Shown: in pieces, positions 34,250 through 45,989 of the stretch
Layout of the letters: each line of letters starts with the position of its first letter
Position numbering within the stretch: position 1 is the first letter of the stretch
Assembly: GCF_033118175.1 (NCBI RefSeq)
Contig: NC_083691.1
Span: forward strand, 54,526,001-54,590,000
Reading direction: 5' to 3'
DNA from: Dama dama
Taxonomy: Eukaryota; Chordata; Mammalia; Artiodactyla; Cervidae
DNA length: 64,000 nucleotides
Notes under the pieces: model-generated
The model's database searches: none
What the model saw: only the letters and a program-made list of their open reading frames with translations
What the model was told of the DNA's origin: nothing
Program-made: the position numbers and the translations under genes

Positions 34250-35070
34250 TGGTTTTTTATTTTTTTAATTGAAGTATAGCTGATTTACAACACTGTGTTA
34301 GTTTCAGGTATGTAACAAAATGATTAAGTTATACATATATTTTTTTCAATTCTTTTCCATTATAGGTTATTAGAAGACATTAATATAGTTTCTTGTGCTA
34401 TATAGTGAATCCTTGTTGTTTCTCTATTTTATGTATAGTAGTTTGTATCTCGGAGAAGGCAATGGCACCCCACTCCAGTACTCTTGCCTGGAAAATCCCA
34501 TGGATGGAGGAGCCTGGTAGGCTGCAGTCCATGGGGTTGCAGAGTCAGACACGACTGAGCCACTTCACTTTCACTTTTCATTTTCATGCATTGGAGAAGG
34601 AAATGGCAACCCACTCTAGTGTTCTTGCCTGGAGAATCCCAGGGACTGCGGAGCCTGGTGGGCTGCCGTCTATGGGGTCACACAGAGTCGGACACGACTG
34701 AAGTGACTTAGCAGCAGCAGCAGTTTGTATCTGTTAATCCCATGTGCCTAATTTATGCCTCTCTTCTTTCTTTCCCTTTTGGTAACCATAAGTTTGTTTT
34801 CCATGTCTGTGAATCTGTTTTGTAAATACATTCTTCTGTATTACTTTTTAGATTCCACATATAAGTGATATATAATATTTGTTCTCTGTATGGCTTACTT
34901 CATTCAGTATGATAATCTCTAGGTCCATCCTAGAGATTGCTGCATCCATTGCTGCACATGACATTACTTCATTCTTTTTATGAGAGCATAATAGTCCATT
35001 GTATTAAATGTACCATGTCTTCTTTATTCATTCACCAGTGAACACTTGGGTTGCTTCCAAGCACATAGAT
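34250..35070 (-). mobile_element. Ruminant L1 3' region, antisense, split by Bov-A2
   Basis: 'ttgaagtatagctgatttac', 'tcttttccattataggttat' and 'cattcaccagtgaacacttg' run in antisense L1 order on both sides of the SINE at 34448-34728. A short 'gtagtttgtatct' flank is repeated around it. Confidence 0.87.
34448..34728 (+). mobile_element. Bov-A2 dimeric SINE
   Basis: Two related monomers ('cggagaaggcaatggcaccc' and 'ggagaaggaaatggcaaccc') joined by 'ttcactttcacttttcattt', ending in (CAG)n, the diagnostic Bov-A2 layout. Confidence 0.95.
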
Positions 35071-35580
35071 GGTTTTAGCTTGTTTTATTCACACACAATT
35101 TTTTTCATAAAAGTAACTACATATTTACATACTTTAGAATCAACTATTACAATTCAATTACCAAATACATGGAAATTCTATAGACATTCAGCTGATTTAT
35201 AAATTCTATGCCTTTATATTTTCCTTATTTCTTTAATTCCTGTTTCTCCCTCATGCTTTCTCCAGTGTTCTTTACCCTACTGGTAAAATATTTCACCTGA
35301 TTCTGCTGCACATGTTAACCAGTTTCAGTATTTTGGCTAACAACAGGGTGCTGTTACACCAAAACTGTGCCAACCAGGGGTGGTTTTTGCAACACAGTGG
35401 CTGTAGGTGAAGCTGACACACCACTTTCTCTCTCCAGCCCCAAACCTCAGCCTCCCCGCCCCGCCCTCCTCTCCTCCTCTTAACCATTTCCCGAGCCCAA
35501 CACAGAAAAAGACATCTACCTTCCTCCTTCTCCAACTTCCAGAAACCTCCAAAAGACCTTTTGAAAATCCTCACTCTCTG

Positions 35581-35806
35581 CAAGTGGGTGTGCATGCTCA
35601 GTCATTTCAGTCGTGTCTCTCTCTTTGTGCCCCTAGGGACTGTAAACCACCAGGCTCCTCTGTCCATGGGATTCTCCTAGCAAGAATGCTGGAGTGAGTG
35701 CCATTTCCTAGCCCAAGGCATCTTCCCAACCTGTGGATCAAACCTGTGTCTCTTATGTCTCTTGCATTGGCAGGAGGGTTCTTTAGCACTAGTGCCACCT
35801 AGGAAG
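35581..35806 (-). mobile_element. Bov-tA type SINE, antisense, with 13-bp target duplication
   Basis: TCCTCACTCTCTG is repeated exactly at 35568-35580 and 35807-35819. Confidence 0.95.
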
Positions 35807-35819
35807 TCCTCACTCTCTG

Positions 35820-37436
35820 TAATGAGCCATCAGCTTCAGCTTTATGGATAACAGCTGTCCTGCTATTTCCTTGCAATGACATTCTTTCACTTTCAAGTCA
35901 AATACCTTCATCTTCCCCTTTGTCATCTTTTTTTTTTAAGTCATGTCATTTACATAAGATCCTCTTGTCTGTTTCCCAAAAATCTCTTCTCTTTCACACA
36001 GCACTCCCTCTGCCCCAGTATCCTCTCCACAGAAACAGCCCCGAATGTGCAAGGTGGTTGCCTCCTACCATCCTGCCCCACCTTCTAAATGCCAGACATG
36101 ACCTAGGATCTACACCACTCAGACACCCGCCTGGCCCTCATTCCACAAGGGCAGGTACCTTCCACACCCCACATCACCCACAGGTTCTGGGAGCAGGACA
36201 GGCATTGAAGAGCCACAGGAGAGGAATACATGAGACATCTACCCACTAACGGCTCTGTCAGCCTTGCCATCTGCCCATTGTAACTTGCAAGCCTCACTCC
36301 CAGCCCATGTTAACTTCTATTTACAGCTTCAAATTATAATTTCCCAGTTGATCTTGACCCTTTGCCCCACTTCCCCCACCCCCACTCAGAGTACACCATA
36401 AACTCTGCTGTGCTTTCTTGAGTGTATTTCTTGTTTTCCCCTTCCTCTTGTTTTCTTTGCCTTGGTTTCACTTCCTCCCACTCTAGACTCCCTGGAAAGT
36501 TCATTTTCTCTTTTGACATTTTCAAGGCAAGTCCCTCTCCCTGGGACATTCCTTTTTCGCATCTTACACTCACTCAAGATGACAGGATTCCCAGATCTAA
36601 CAGACCCACACAGCATCACTCACACCCACCAGCTCCCTCCTCTCTCTCCTTCTCTTCCTCCTGCAGGTGGGGGAGACAATACACTCCCCTATATCAGAAG
36701 CTCCGCTGGACTCACCACTTTCATTTGATCTTAGTAGAGGAGGGAAGGAAGCCAGGGTCTGTCTCAAGGGACACTTCTTGATCAAAGCATAACAAATATC
36801 CATCCACCTCCCTCCTGTAGCGAGGCCGCCATCCTCTGAGGCCTGGCCAACCCCTTTCTTCTCTAGATGGTCCCCAGGTAAGGCCTGTCCTGTGTCTACA
36901 CTCATGGCACTAGCTCCACCACATTCACTGGAACACTGCAGGATGCAATCCATGTCTGGAAATGCTGGCAGCCTCCCCAGCTTCTTCTGTGTGCCCCCCG
37001 ACCCCGTTGTAAGAATACCGTGAACACTTCCTGTTGTATTGTGCTCACATGTTTCTGAAAGCCACCAAAAACCGTAGCCAACACTCTGCTCCATCATTTC
37101 TCAAACGTTACCTAAATCAGCCAGGAAGCTTTCAGACTCAGACCCCTTCCCCTCTCTACAGGCTGGTTCATGATGCCTGCTGCCCAGTCCCATGAAGCTT
37201 TATCCTTTGACTTCATCTGGAATGAATTCTCATCAATGCCCCCACTGTTCCTCAGCTTCCTAAAGAATGTCTTTTTGACTGCAGCATCTCACTCAATACA
37301 TACATCGGCACGGTTATTTTTAGAGCCCTTCATGACCTCCATCCTCTGTATACAGGATGTCCCAGTGTTGGCAGGTAACTTCCTTATTCTTGCACTTAAA
37401 TGTGTGCTGAGCTGGGCGGGGGTCAAGGGCCCTCAT
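35820..37436. other. Former TRABD2A intron, unassigned
   Basis: CT-rich sequence with open frames on both strands (up to 166 codons at 36597-37097, - strand). I recognise no domain or repeat. Confidence 0.4.
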
Positions 37437-37581
37437 CTGGGAGCTGTCATGGCTGAAGATGATGGAGCCGAGGTCCCCACAGTTAAGTGTTTGAGGAGGT
37501 CCTCTGTGTGTAGGGGACCTGAAGGCTGCCTGCTCATAGGCTCTCTTGCTGCAGGTGGGTCTGGTTCAAAGCAAAGATGAT
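37437..37581 (-). pseudogene. TRABD2A: TRABD2A pseudogene exon encoding the 'IFALNQTLLQQESL' segment
   Basis: Reading leftward: IIFALNQTHLQQESL, then a TGA stop (37534-37536), AGSLQVPY, a one-base deletion, TEDLLKH, a second one-base deletion (near 37483), then CGDLGSIIFSHDSSQ. This follows human TRABD2A VIFALNQTLLQQESLRAGSL through HDSSQ (recalled). The upstream pyrimidine tract ends without an AG, and the donor expected after the CAG reads ATGAGG in place of GTGAGG. So there is one stop, two frameshifts and two lost splice sites in a 145-base exon. Confidence 0.87.
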
Positions 37582-38044
37582 ATGAGGGGAGAAAACACAG
37601 GTCTCTTTTAAGTCCACTGACGCAGCAAAAATAAGTTCTTCTGTCCATGGTTGGCAAATAGCCTCACCTGTGTTGGTTATGTAAGGACATGGACCCTGCT
37701 GCTGAAAAAAGGAACTCAAATCCCTGGATAGTGTCCAAAGAAAAAAAAGAGGACAGTCCTGCCCACATCAGCCCATCAGATGACACCTGGGAGACTGACA
37801 ACCTGGAACTCTCTCATGACCAAGAGGCGAGGGACCCAAAGAGCTGGCTGTGAGGACCGGCTGAAGCTGGGGAAGTGAGGCAGGGAGGGACACACAGATA
37901 CACATACCAACAGGTTCGAATTACATGAACAACCAGACAGGATTATACACAACGCACACAGGTCTTTCCCAACCATCAGGACAGCATTTGCAGGCTAATG
38001 AGTTTATTAGGTCCACGGGATGTTAATGAAAGCTATTATGGCTA

Positions 38045-38046
<2 letters not shown>
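37582..38046. other. Sequence upstream of the first recognised TRABD2A exon
   Basis: The adjoining CTGTGTTTTCTCCCCTCATA tract on the - strand looks like an old splice acceptor lacking AG. Nothing else recognised. Confidence 0.45.

Positions 38047-38088
<42 letters not shown>
38047..38088. repeat. (TG)21 microsatellite
   Basis: Uninterrupted 21 TG units joined directly to the head of an antisense SINE; likely polymorphic. Confidence 0.97.
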
Positions 38089-38089
<1 letters not shown>

Positions 38090-38091
<2 letters not shown>

Positions 38092-38277
38092 CATCGTGTC
38101 CGACTCTTTGTGACCCCATGGACTGTATCCCACCAGGTTCCTCTGTCCATGGGATTTTCCAGGCTAGAATACTGGAGTCAGTTGCATTTTCTACTCTAGA
38201 GGATCTTCCTGACCCAGGGATCAAACCCACATCTCTTGCAGCTCCTTACCACTAGCGCCAACTGGGATGCTTCTATT
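38090..38277 (-). mobile_element. Bov-tA type SINE, antisense
   Basis: Head partly replaced by the TG tract; body 'gttcctctgtccatgggatt' intact. Confidence 0.92.
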
Positions 38278-38329
38278 ATGGCACAAGAAAGGAGAAATGA
38301 GGGCTACACAAAATCAAACAGGTTTTTAT

Positions 38330-39055
38330 CTTTTTAAATTTTTTTTACTTGATATATAGTTTGTTTACAATGTTGTGTTAATTTCTGCTGCACAGCAAAG
38401 TGATTCGGTTATACATATATATAGATAGATAGTTAGATAGATAGATAGATTCTTTTTTAATATTCTTTTCCATAGTGGTTTATCACAAGATACTGAATAC
38501 AGTTCCCTATGCTGTGTAGTAGGACTTCGTTTATCCATTCTATATATAGTAGCTAATATCCGCTAACCCCAACCTCCCACATCCTCCCACCCACTTGGAA
38601 TCCACAAGTTGGTCTCTACATTCATGAGTCTGTTTCTGTTTCAAGGACAAGTGTACTTGTGTCATATTTTAGATCCCACATATAAATAATATCTTACGGT
38701 ATTTGTCTTTCTCTTTCTGATTTATTTCACTTAGTATGATAATCTCTAGTTGCATCCATGTTGGTGCAAGTGGCATTGTTCTTTTTCATGGCTGAGTAAT
38801 ATTCCATTGTAGATGTGTACCACATCTTCCTTATCCATCCATTGGTCAATGGACATTTAGGTTGTTTCCATGTCTTGGCTATTGTGAATAGTGCTGCTAT
38901 GAACATAGGGGTGCATGTATCTTTTCAACTGTAGTTTTGTCAGGAGTGGGATTGCTGGATTATATGATAATTCTATCTCTAGCTTTCTGAGGAACCTGCA
39001 TGCTGTTTTCCATATTGGCTGTACCAACTTACATTCCCACCAACACTGTGGGAGA
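38330..39055 (-). mobile_element. Ruminant L1 3' region, antisense
   Basis: 'aatgttgtgttaatttctgc', 'tagttgcatccatgttggtg' and 'ggtgcatgtatcttttcaac' run in antisense L1 order; includes a (GATA)n stretch at 38422. Confidence 0.9.
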
Positions 39056-39315
39056 CAAACAGGTTTTTATCCTTACAAAACTCCCCAGAGTCTTGACACA
39101 CCAAAGTGTCCTGAGGGGGAGGGCACGCTGGGTTTCCCAAGCTAATTTCAGGTACACATCACAAGAGAAGGGTTGCCCAGAACATCTCTGGGGACAATAC
39201 AGACTCAAGGAGTTTTACAAAGCTGTGACCTCTCTGTGGCACTGGAGAGCTAGGTCAGAGAAGGAAAGACAGAGAATATGGCACCAGGTGGGAACTGGGT
39301 CAGACACCCACCACA

Positions 39316-39545
39316 GGGCTTCCCTCGTGGCTCAGCCGTAAAGAATCTGCCTGCCAACGCAGGAGACACGGGTCCAATCCCTGGGTCAGGAAGACCCCCT
39401 GGAGGAGGGCATGGCAACCCACTCCAGTATTCTTACCTGGGAAATCCCATGGACAGAGGAGCCTGGCGTGCTACTCTTTGCAACCCCAGGGCTATTTTGC
39501 ATCCATGGGGTCACAAAGAGTCAGACATGACTTGGCAACTAATAC
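39316..39545 (+). mobile_element. Bov-tA type SINE with a ~25-base internal insertion
   Basis: The usual 'ctacagtccatggggtc' region is broken by extra bases including 'ccccagggctattttgc' near 39483-39500. Confidence 0.9.
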
Positions 39546-41035
39546 TACGACCACCCTCCACAAGACTTCTGACAGCACCAGAGATTCTGTGGCTTTTTCT
39601 TTCTCATTCACCCAAGTATGGATGCGGATATATCACCTTTGACAGATACCCCAGTAGGCAGTGTATAGGAAATTGCCTTTGCTGGAATGCCTGCCCCACC
39701 CGCTTGGCTCAAATGCAGGCGGGACTTGTCTGACCCTGAGGTCTTCAGCAGCAAGTTTTCAATTCTCTGGAGATAACCCATTGCAAGTCTCAAGCCATCA
39801 AATGACACTGTGCAGCCCCCATCCCCTTCCTTCTCCGTCCATGCTTTCTCCTCTTCATTCTGAGTGGCCAAGAGGCCAGGAGTCTTGTCACCTTGCTCCT
39901 CACAGGCCACTGTGCATGGGCCTGCCTACCGCATACCCTCCTTCATCATCCTTTCCTCCCTCAGTTACTCTGTCCCCATCGGGGCCTTAACCAAAGAGGG
40001 AGGGGGCAGGTCCTTCTTTATAAAATCCCCTCCTCTCCTCTCTTCTTTCCACATGCTCCCTCCATCAGGGACACCTCCTCCACCCGCTCTCAGAGGTCAG
40101 CTCCCCAGGGATCTACAGATCAGCCTCTTCTGTCTTGGGACAGGACCCTCTATGGGCCCTGGGGGTTCTCACCTATTCATGAGAAACTAACAAAGCCATA
40201 CTAGGATGTTTGTCTTTGCTATAATTAAACTTTGAACAATCATGCATATCAAAACTATGCTCTGTTCCCACCCTTCCTACCCCTCTGCTGGTGACATGAG
40301 TTGACAGAGGCAGATACATCCATTCATGGACAGGTCTGCAAATTTTGGTTTAAGTGAGGAAACTCAAGATGAGCTTCTGGGTTCCAAAACCTTAAAATGA
40401 GGACCTATCCACACCACCGGGAACTGCTAAATGACTTACAGTCAGCTGGAGGAAGGAATCTTCAGAGGGAGTGCCAGGAGGCATTTTGAAGTACCTCTCA
40501 GGTATGCCACACCCCAGGCTAAGGTCTCACATGTTCCATCTCAGTATAACTCCTCCAGATCCCCAGGCTCAGCTCAAAAACACCTGCTGATGGCTTTGGA
40601 TGTTCTAAAGACATTAAGGGACAAGCCCAAGTTACCTGTTGCTAGAGACCTTCCTCCAAGAGTTGCCACTGATTCTGAAATGCTTGGTATTTAAAGAAGA
40701 CTGAGCCATTCATTCTAGTGGACACAGCTGTCTGCAAATTGGGGAACGCTGTATGGAACATGCATGCGTGTGTGTGTGCTAAGTCGCAGGGACATCATAC
40801 ATTAAATAGGAACTTTGTTTATTCAGGCCCCTCTCAACATATTCATGTGTCCACCTGTTCATGAGAAGTTTACAAAGACTTGCTGGGATGTTAGTCTTTG
40901 TTTTTGATGATTAAGCTTTAAAGAAGTTTGCATACCTACAAAGACTTGCTGGGATGTTAGTCTTTGTTTTTGATGATTAAGCTTTAAAGAAGTTTGCATA
41001 CCAAAATGAAGCCAATAACATTAATGATTTTCCTC
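39546..41035. other. Unassigned single-copy-looking sequence
   Basis: Contains a diverged duplication (about 40165-40255 resembles 40850-40935) and an exact 66-bp tandem copy. Open frames of 100-110 codons at 39608-40204 overlap on both strands and lack domains. Confidence 0.45.
40871..41002. repeat. Exact 66-bp tandem duplication
   Basis: Positions 40871-40936 are repeated without a mismatch at 40937-41002 (unit begins TACAAAGACTTGCTGGGATG). Confidence 0.97.
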
Positions 41036-41320
41036 TAAAAAAACTTTTTATTTTTTATTTTGTATTGGAGTATAGCCAATTAGCAATGTTGTGATAGTTG
41101 CAGGCAGAGAGCAAAGGGACTCAGCCATACATATACATTTATCCATTCTCTCCCAAACTCCCCTCCCATCCAGGCTGCCACATAACATTGAGCAGAGTTT
41201 CATGTGCTATACAGTAGGACCTTGTTAATTATCCATTTTAAATATAGCAGTCCATACATGTCCATCCCAAACTCCCTAACTATGTTTTCTCTCTATCCTT
41301 CCCCCCAGCAACCATAAGTT
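41036..41320 (-). mobile_element. Ruminant L1 3' end, antisense
   Basis: 'ttgtattggagtatagccaa', 'ccatccaggctgccacataa' and 'tgtgctatacagtaggacct' identify it. Confidence 0.87.
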
Positions 41321-41329
41321 CCATAGTAA

Positions 41330-41570
41330 AAGTGATTTTCTGAGTGCTAACTATAGACCCTGCTAAATAGTTCACTTCTGTGCTCATTTAATCCTCTCAA
41401 CATCCTGAAGTAGTAACTATTTTTAAATCTATTTTTAAAAAGAAGAAAATGAGGGGAAAGGAAGTTAAATAACTTGCTTATGATCACAAAGCTTAGCAAA
41501 CCAAAGTGTCCCCACAAAGTGTGTGAACGGAAACAGTTCAACACCAGAACTTGAGATCTTCACCACCATG
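41330..41570 (+). mobile_element. Probable MIR fragment
   Basis: 'ctgagtgctaactatagacc', 'catttaatcctctcaacatc' and 'tatgatcacaaagcttagca' resemble MIR core and flank. Confidence 0.5.
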
Positions 41571-41663
41571 CTATACACGAGGTATGCTGCATAACTGACT
41601 TCTGTCACATGGTCTAATTTAAATTATTAGGCTTACAGTAAAGACCTAAGCATCTGAAACTGG

Positions 41664-41765
41664 AAAGAAGAGAGGCAGGGTAGGAGGGAGGGAGAGAGAG
41701 AGAGACAAGAGGGAGAAAAGAAGGAAAGAGGAAGGCAGAAAACGAGACAGAAGGAAGGGCACACA
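41664..41765. repeat. Purine-rich low-complexity tract
   Basis: About 100 bases almost all A and G, including (GA)n and (GGGA)n stretches. Confidence 0.9.
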
Positions 41766-41962
41766 AAAGCTTTTTCCATCCAGGTAAGTGCAGCAAGCAC
41801 ACTGTATCTAGAAAACAGAAGATGTTACACAGAAGAAATTTTGAACTGCCGATAATTTCAACACTTGGGTTATAATTGGTTTTAAAACCTGTGAGTATAT
41901 TTTGAGTTTATTTCCTTTGAGTTTATTTATTTTATGCAATCGATTGTATTATATATAAAATT

Positions 41963-42175
41963 ATTGCATGCTCAGTCACTCATGTCTGACTTTGCTACTC
42001 CATGGACTGTAGCCGGCCAGGCTCCTCTGTCCATGGAATTTTCCAGGCAAGAATACTGGAGTGGTTTCCCATTGCCTTCTCCAAGGGATCTTCCCACCCA
42101 GTCATCAAACCAACCTCTCTTGTCTTCCCTGCACTGGCAGGTGGATTCTTTAACACTGTGCCACCTGAGGATCCC
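41963..42175 (-). mobile_element. Bov-tA type SINE, antisense
   Basis: 'gcatgctcagtcactcatgt' to 'gtgccacctgaggatcc'; flanked on both sides by similar 'atatataaaatta'. Confidence 0.93.
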
Positions 42176-42239
42176 GATATATAAAATTACTATATGTGTA
42201 TGTATGTATATATATATGTATTATATATAAAATTTAGTA

Positions 42240-43328
42240 TCCTACACTTTTTGTGTGACAGTGTAAGCATTTCGCCACAGTATGGAGTCCTTAGCATCAC
42301 ACTACATGCTATCATTCAATTAAACTATCATGAATAACACCATCAAGAGAATCCGAGAGCAGAAAGTTCTTTCTATTTTCTAATTATTTCTTTAGTATAG
42401 ATTCCTAAGACCAGGCCTACTGAGTCAATGGGTATGAACCAGTCAAAAGATTGTTATTTCTCTTTTTCCTAAAAACTTCTTTTATCTTGTGCTTTTCTTT
42501 TTTAGTAAAAATTTAATTCTCCATTAAAACAAATTCAATAAACATTAAGTGGTAACACAAACAATCTCCCAAAGCCAATTTTATACAGAAGCTCCATCTC
42601 TAATACAATCTGTACCTCCGTACCGACTACCCCCAGTGGCGCACCCGTGCAAACACACTGCTGTGACCCTGCACACGCACTGTTCCCTCCGCCTAGGAGG
42701 TTCCTCCTACCCTCGTCCCTATGACAGATAACACTCTTGTCCTTTGGATATCGAAACGGGAACCTCCTCCTCAGGAAGCCACGGCCCTGAGGGCACTCCG
42801 GGGCACAGTGAGACCATCACCTCTTTGCCCAGAGCATCCTGTGACTATTCTATCACACCACTAATGGCATCGCCCTGTTTTGTCACCCCAGGTACAGCAA
42901 TCATGCCCTACTCACCTCTCTATTCTTCCCATCTGGCACACAGGACCTGACATACTGTAAACATTCAATAAATTTTGGCTGAATGAATAAATCTAGAAAT
43001 GACTCTGCCAAAAACTGAAGTCTCAGGTGGGCTAGAGACTCATAAAGGAAGCTCAGCAAAATTTTGCCAGCCAAGACAAACAGGAAGCATCTCCGGGAAA
43101 CCCAGACCCACCAAACTTCTCAGAAAAGTAAATGGGGGTGAGGGCAAGGGAGGAATGCTGGGCTAATGGGGGAGGGGAGTGAGTCTTACCCCCTAGAGAT
43201 TCACATTTTATTTGAGCTTATCTCTCAGCCAGCTTTGGGACATCTGCATTTGGGCTTATTCCTTACATGCTTGTTCTGACCAAGCCTGAATGCTCTTAAA
43301 CTCCCATATTCTCCCTTGGTATAAGTCA
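42240..43328. other. Unassigned; includes an L2/MIR-like tail
   Basis: 'aaacattcaataaattttgg' with 'ctgaatgaataaat' near 42960 is typical of old mammalian repeat 3' ends. The rest is unrecognised. Confidence 0.4.
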
Positions 43329-43465
43329 AGATAGGGGCCTTCCAGGAGGTGCAGTGGTAGAGAATCCACTTGCCAATGCAGGAGACACAAGGGATGCAGG
43401 TTTGATCCCTGGATCAGGAAGATCCCCTGAAGTAGGGGATTCAGTATTCTTGCCTGGAAAATTGG
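43329..43465 (+). mobile_element. 3'-truncated Bov-tA SINE
   Basis: Head 'gccttccaggaggtgcagtg' and middle 'ccctggatcaggaagatccc' present; sequence stops after 'attcttgcctggaaaatt'. Confidence 0.87.
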
Positions 43466-45009
43466 GTAAGCTATGTCTCAGTAACAAATTAAACTTGAAA
43501 TCTCAGTGGCTTAGCAGATATATTTAGCTTGCTCACACAATCTGAGTGAGTTAGTGGCTTTTTCATCCATCTAGTCCCTTGGGAATCCAGTTCTGTTTAT
43601 CTTGTGACACTGCCCTCCCAATATATGGTTTCCATGGGGTGCCACGGAGTGGACACAGCAGGCGACCAATAGTTTGCCTGGAATTCCCACAACTCATTGG
43701 CTAGAAGCAGTCACATGGTCTTGCCTAATCCTTAAGGGCGCTAGGAAATTATTCTTTCCATTTGCTGAGGAAAGAGAATGTCCTTGAGACATTAAAACAG
43801 TTGATTGGGAGTTTAGTGCATTACAGAGATTCATGCTATCGGACGCATCCCTATTCAGAATTACACACAGTCCCTGGTGGAAAGACATCTGGACAGTAAC
43901 CTGGCTCATGGTGCTCAGCATGAAGGTTCCCTGTCAGCCTGTAGTCCTCAAGCCACAGAAAGACTGGGGACTGCAGAGGCTGAGAATAGGGGTGGGGGAG
44001 CACAGGCTAGGGAGCAAAATGCCAATCATAATCCTGGGTTAGTGTAGAATTCTGGAAATTCAGTGGATGGTCAGCAAAGCATCATCAAGAACAAGAAAGT
44101 GTAACGGATCGTGAAAGGTGTCATGAGAAATGTCAATGACCATTCTTGTGTCAACTAATGAAGAACAGTATCACAGCAGCAAGTATATTGCTAAAAGTTC
44201 CTGAAGCTCATTCATTCCTCTTCCATTCATTAATTCAGCCAATAAATTGTTACTGATGCCTACTTGATCCGAGCACTGAAGATACAGTAATGAACAAGAA
44301 AGACAAGATCCTTGCCCTCCTGGGGTTTCATTTTACCTGGAAGTGGGGGAGGTGATGTCAAGAAGACAGGTAGGGGAGAGGGACCTGGGATATCACAGAA
44401 GGACATCTTCCTCCCAGAGGTAGCGACCCAAAATAAACTTTCAGTCGATGATGCCAGACTTGCTGGGACAATCCATTCACAGCAAGTCAAAACACTTCCC
44501 AAGTTAGCCCTTTGCTGCTTTTCCTTGGCAGGAAGGAGATCATTTTGTGTCACCCAGAAACTCTGAGGAGGCCATACTACAAATCAGTGTAACTTTAAGT
44601 AAGCGTGAACAAAGAACTGGACATGTGTCTGAGTTGGTGCTAAGTCCTTCTCTTGTTCCTAAAAAAATACACAAATGCCTTTTTGAATCTCTAATACAAT
44701 TTCCTATAGTCACCGAGTCTTTCCTTTTAGAGCTGCTACAATGGTTCTAACTTAACCTTGGAAGCTTTTATATTGTGCTTATTTATAGCCTAACAACTTC
44801 CAAGAGGCCTTAAGCATCTTACACATTAAAGGTCAGCACAGGAAAGCTACTGACTACTGTGTCTCAAGCCCCCACCTAGAAAATTTGGTGGAGAGGGCTG
44901 TGTTTTCTTGGCTGGGAAGAGGAAGGAGCCTGGCCCACAGTTCTCCCTGGCAGATCCCAAGTGCTTGTTATCTGTTTCATGAAACACATTGAAAGAAACC
45001 CAGAGGAAG
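43466..45009. other. Unassigned; old repeat piece at 44210-44330
   Basis: 'tcattaattcagccaataaa' and 'atacagtaatgaacaagaaa' resemble an old mammalian-wide repeat. No exon recognised. Confidence 0.4.
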
Positions 45010-45010
45010 A

Positions 45011-45216
45011 CTTCCCTGGTGGTTCAGATGGTAAAGAACCAGCCTGCCAATTCAGGAGATGTGGGTTCAATCTCTAGGTCGGGAAGATCCCCTGGAGGAT
45101 AAAATGGCAACTCACTCCAGTATTCTTGCCTGGGAGACCACCTGGACAGAGGAGCCTGGTGGGTTACAGTCCATGGGGTCACAAAGAGTCGGACACGACT
45201 TAGCAACTAAACAACA
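45011..45216 (+). mobile_element. Bov-tA type SINE
   Basis: 'acttccctggtggttcagat' head, 'cgacttagcaactaaacaac' tail. Confidence 0.94.
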
Positions 45217-45489
45217 ACAAAACTCGGCCCAGCTAAAGCCACTGAGAGCCAGACCTAGCCTCCTTAGAAACCTGCAGTGGCATCTCCAAAAGGTTATCAA
45301 CTGTCAATCATCCTCATGTAATTTTCTCTCCTTGCTGTGCTTGCCAGAGGCTGAGGCAGTCTCACAAATGTGGGGTCTCAGAATGTGACTCACAGAGAAG
45401 CAGATTCCCCAGAAGCATCTGTGTTTGACTGAGTTGACCGCAGAGGCCGAGTTCAGGAAGTTCCTCCTGACGGGCATTGTCAGTGACCT

Positions 45490-45645
45490 GTTGTTGCTCT
45501 TCAATTGCTAAGTCACGTCCGACTCTTTGTGACCCCGTGGACTATAGCATGCCAGAGTTCCCTGTCCCTCACTATCTCCCGGAATTTGCCCAAGGTCATG
45601 TCCTTTGAATCAGTGATCCCATTCAGCCATCTCATTCAGATGAGA
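45490..45645 (-). mobile_element. BovB LINE 3' end fragment, antisense
   Basis: 'aattgctaagtcacgtccga' followed by 'tatctcccggaatttgccca' is reverse BovB 3' end. Confidence 0.8.
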
Positions 45646-45989
45646 TCATTCAGAAGGAACCTGGAATATTTAGGTCAGTGCTCTAAATTCCCACACCGTG
45701 GGATCAGTAACAGGTGGTCACAAGTGGGGCACAGTGACTGTTAACTGGACGACAAGAAGGCCCAATAGCAGTGGGAGGCATGTCCAGCTGGGATGGGGGG
45801 CAGGACGGGGTGGGAGGAGGCAACCAGGAAGAGGAAAGGGGCATAGGGGCAGGCAAGGGGTCCCAACGAGTGTCAGTGGCCATGCACGCCGCCCCCCACC
45901 TCCTCCCCAAGCAACTCCTCCCTGCCCACTACCCCTTGTCTCCATTCAGCTCCTTTCTTTGCAGTTTCTGTGAACATTTTCTCACATGT

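Noticed and set aside
36597..37097. 166-codon open frame on the - strand in a TRABD2A intron
   Set aside because: I compared it with the glycine-rich TRABD2A segment FFFAFGAGHFMG; the match was poor and the true exons were found at 33541-33715 and 28339-28429.
37170..37580. 136-codon + strand frame over the TRABD2A exon remnant
   Set aside because: It is the shadow of the pseudogene exon on the opposite strand plus flanking intron.
39608..40204. Overlapping open frames of about 100 codons on both strands
   Set aside because: Mutually overlapping frames with no domain or codon bias point to chance in GC-moderate DNA.
40871..41002. Direct repeats as a CRISPR-like array
   Set aside because: Only two contiguous copies without spacers in a mammalian genome; a plain tandem duplication.
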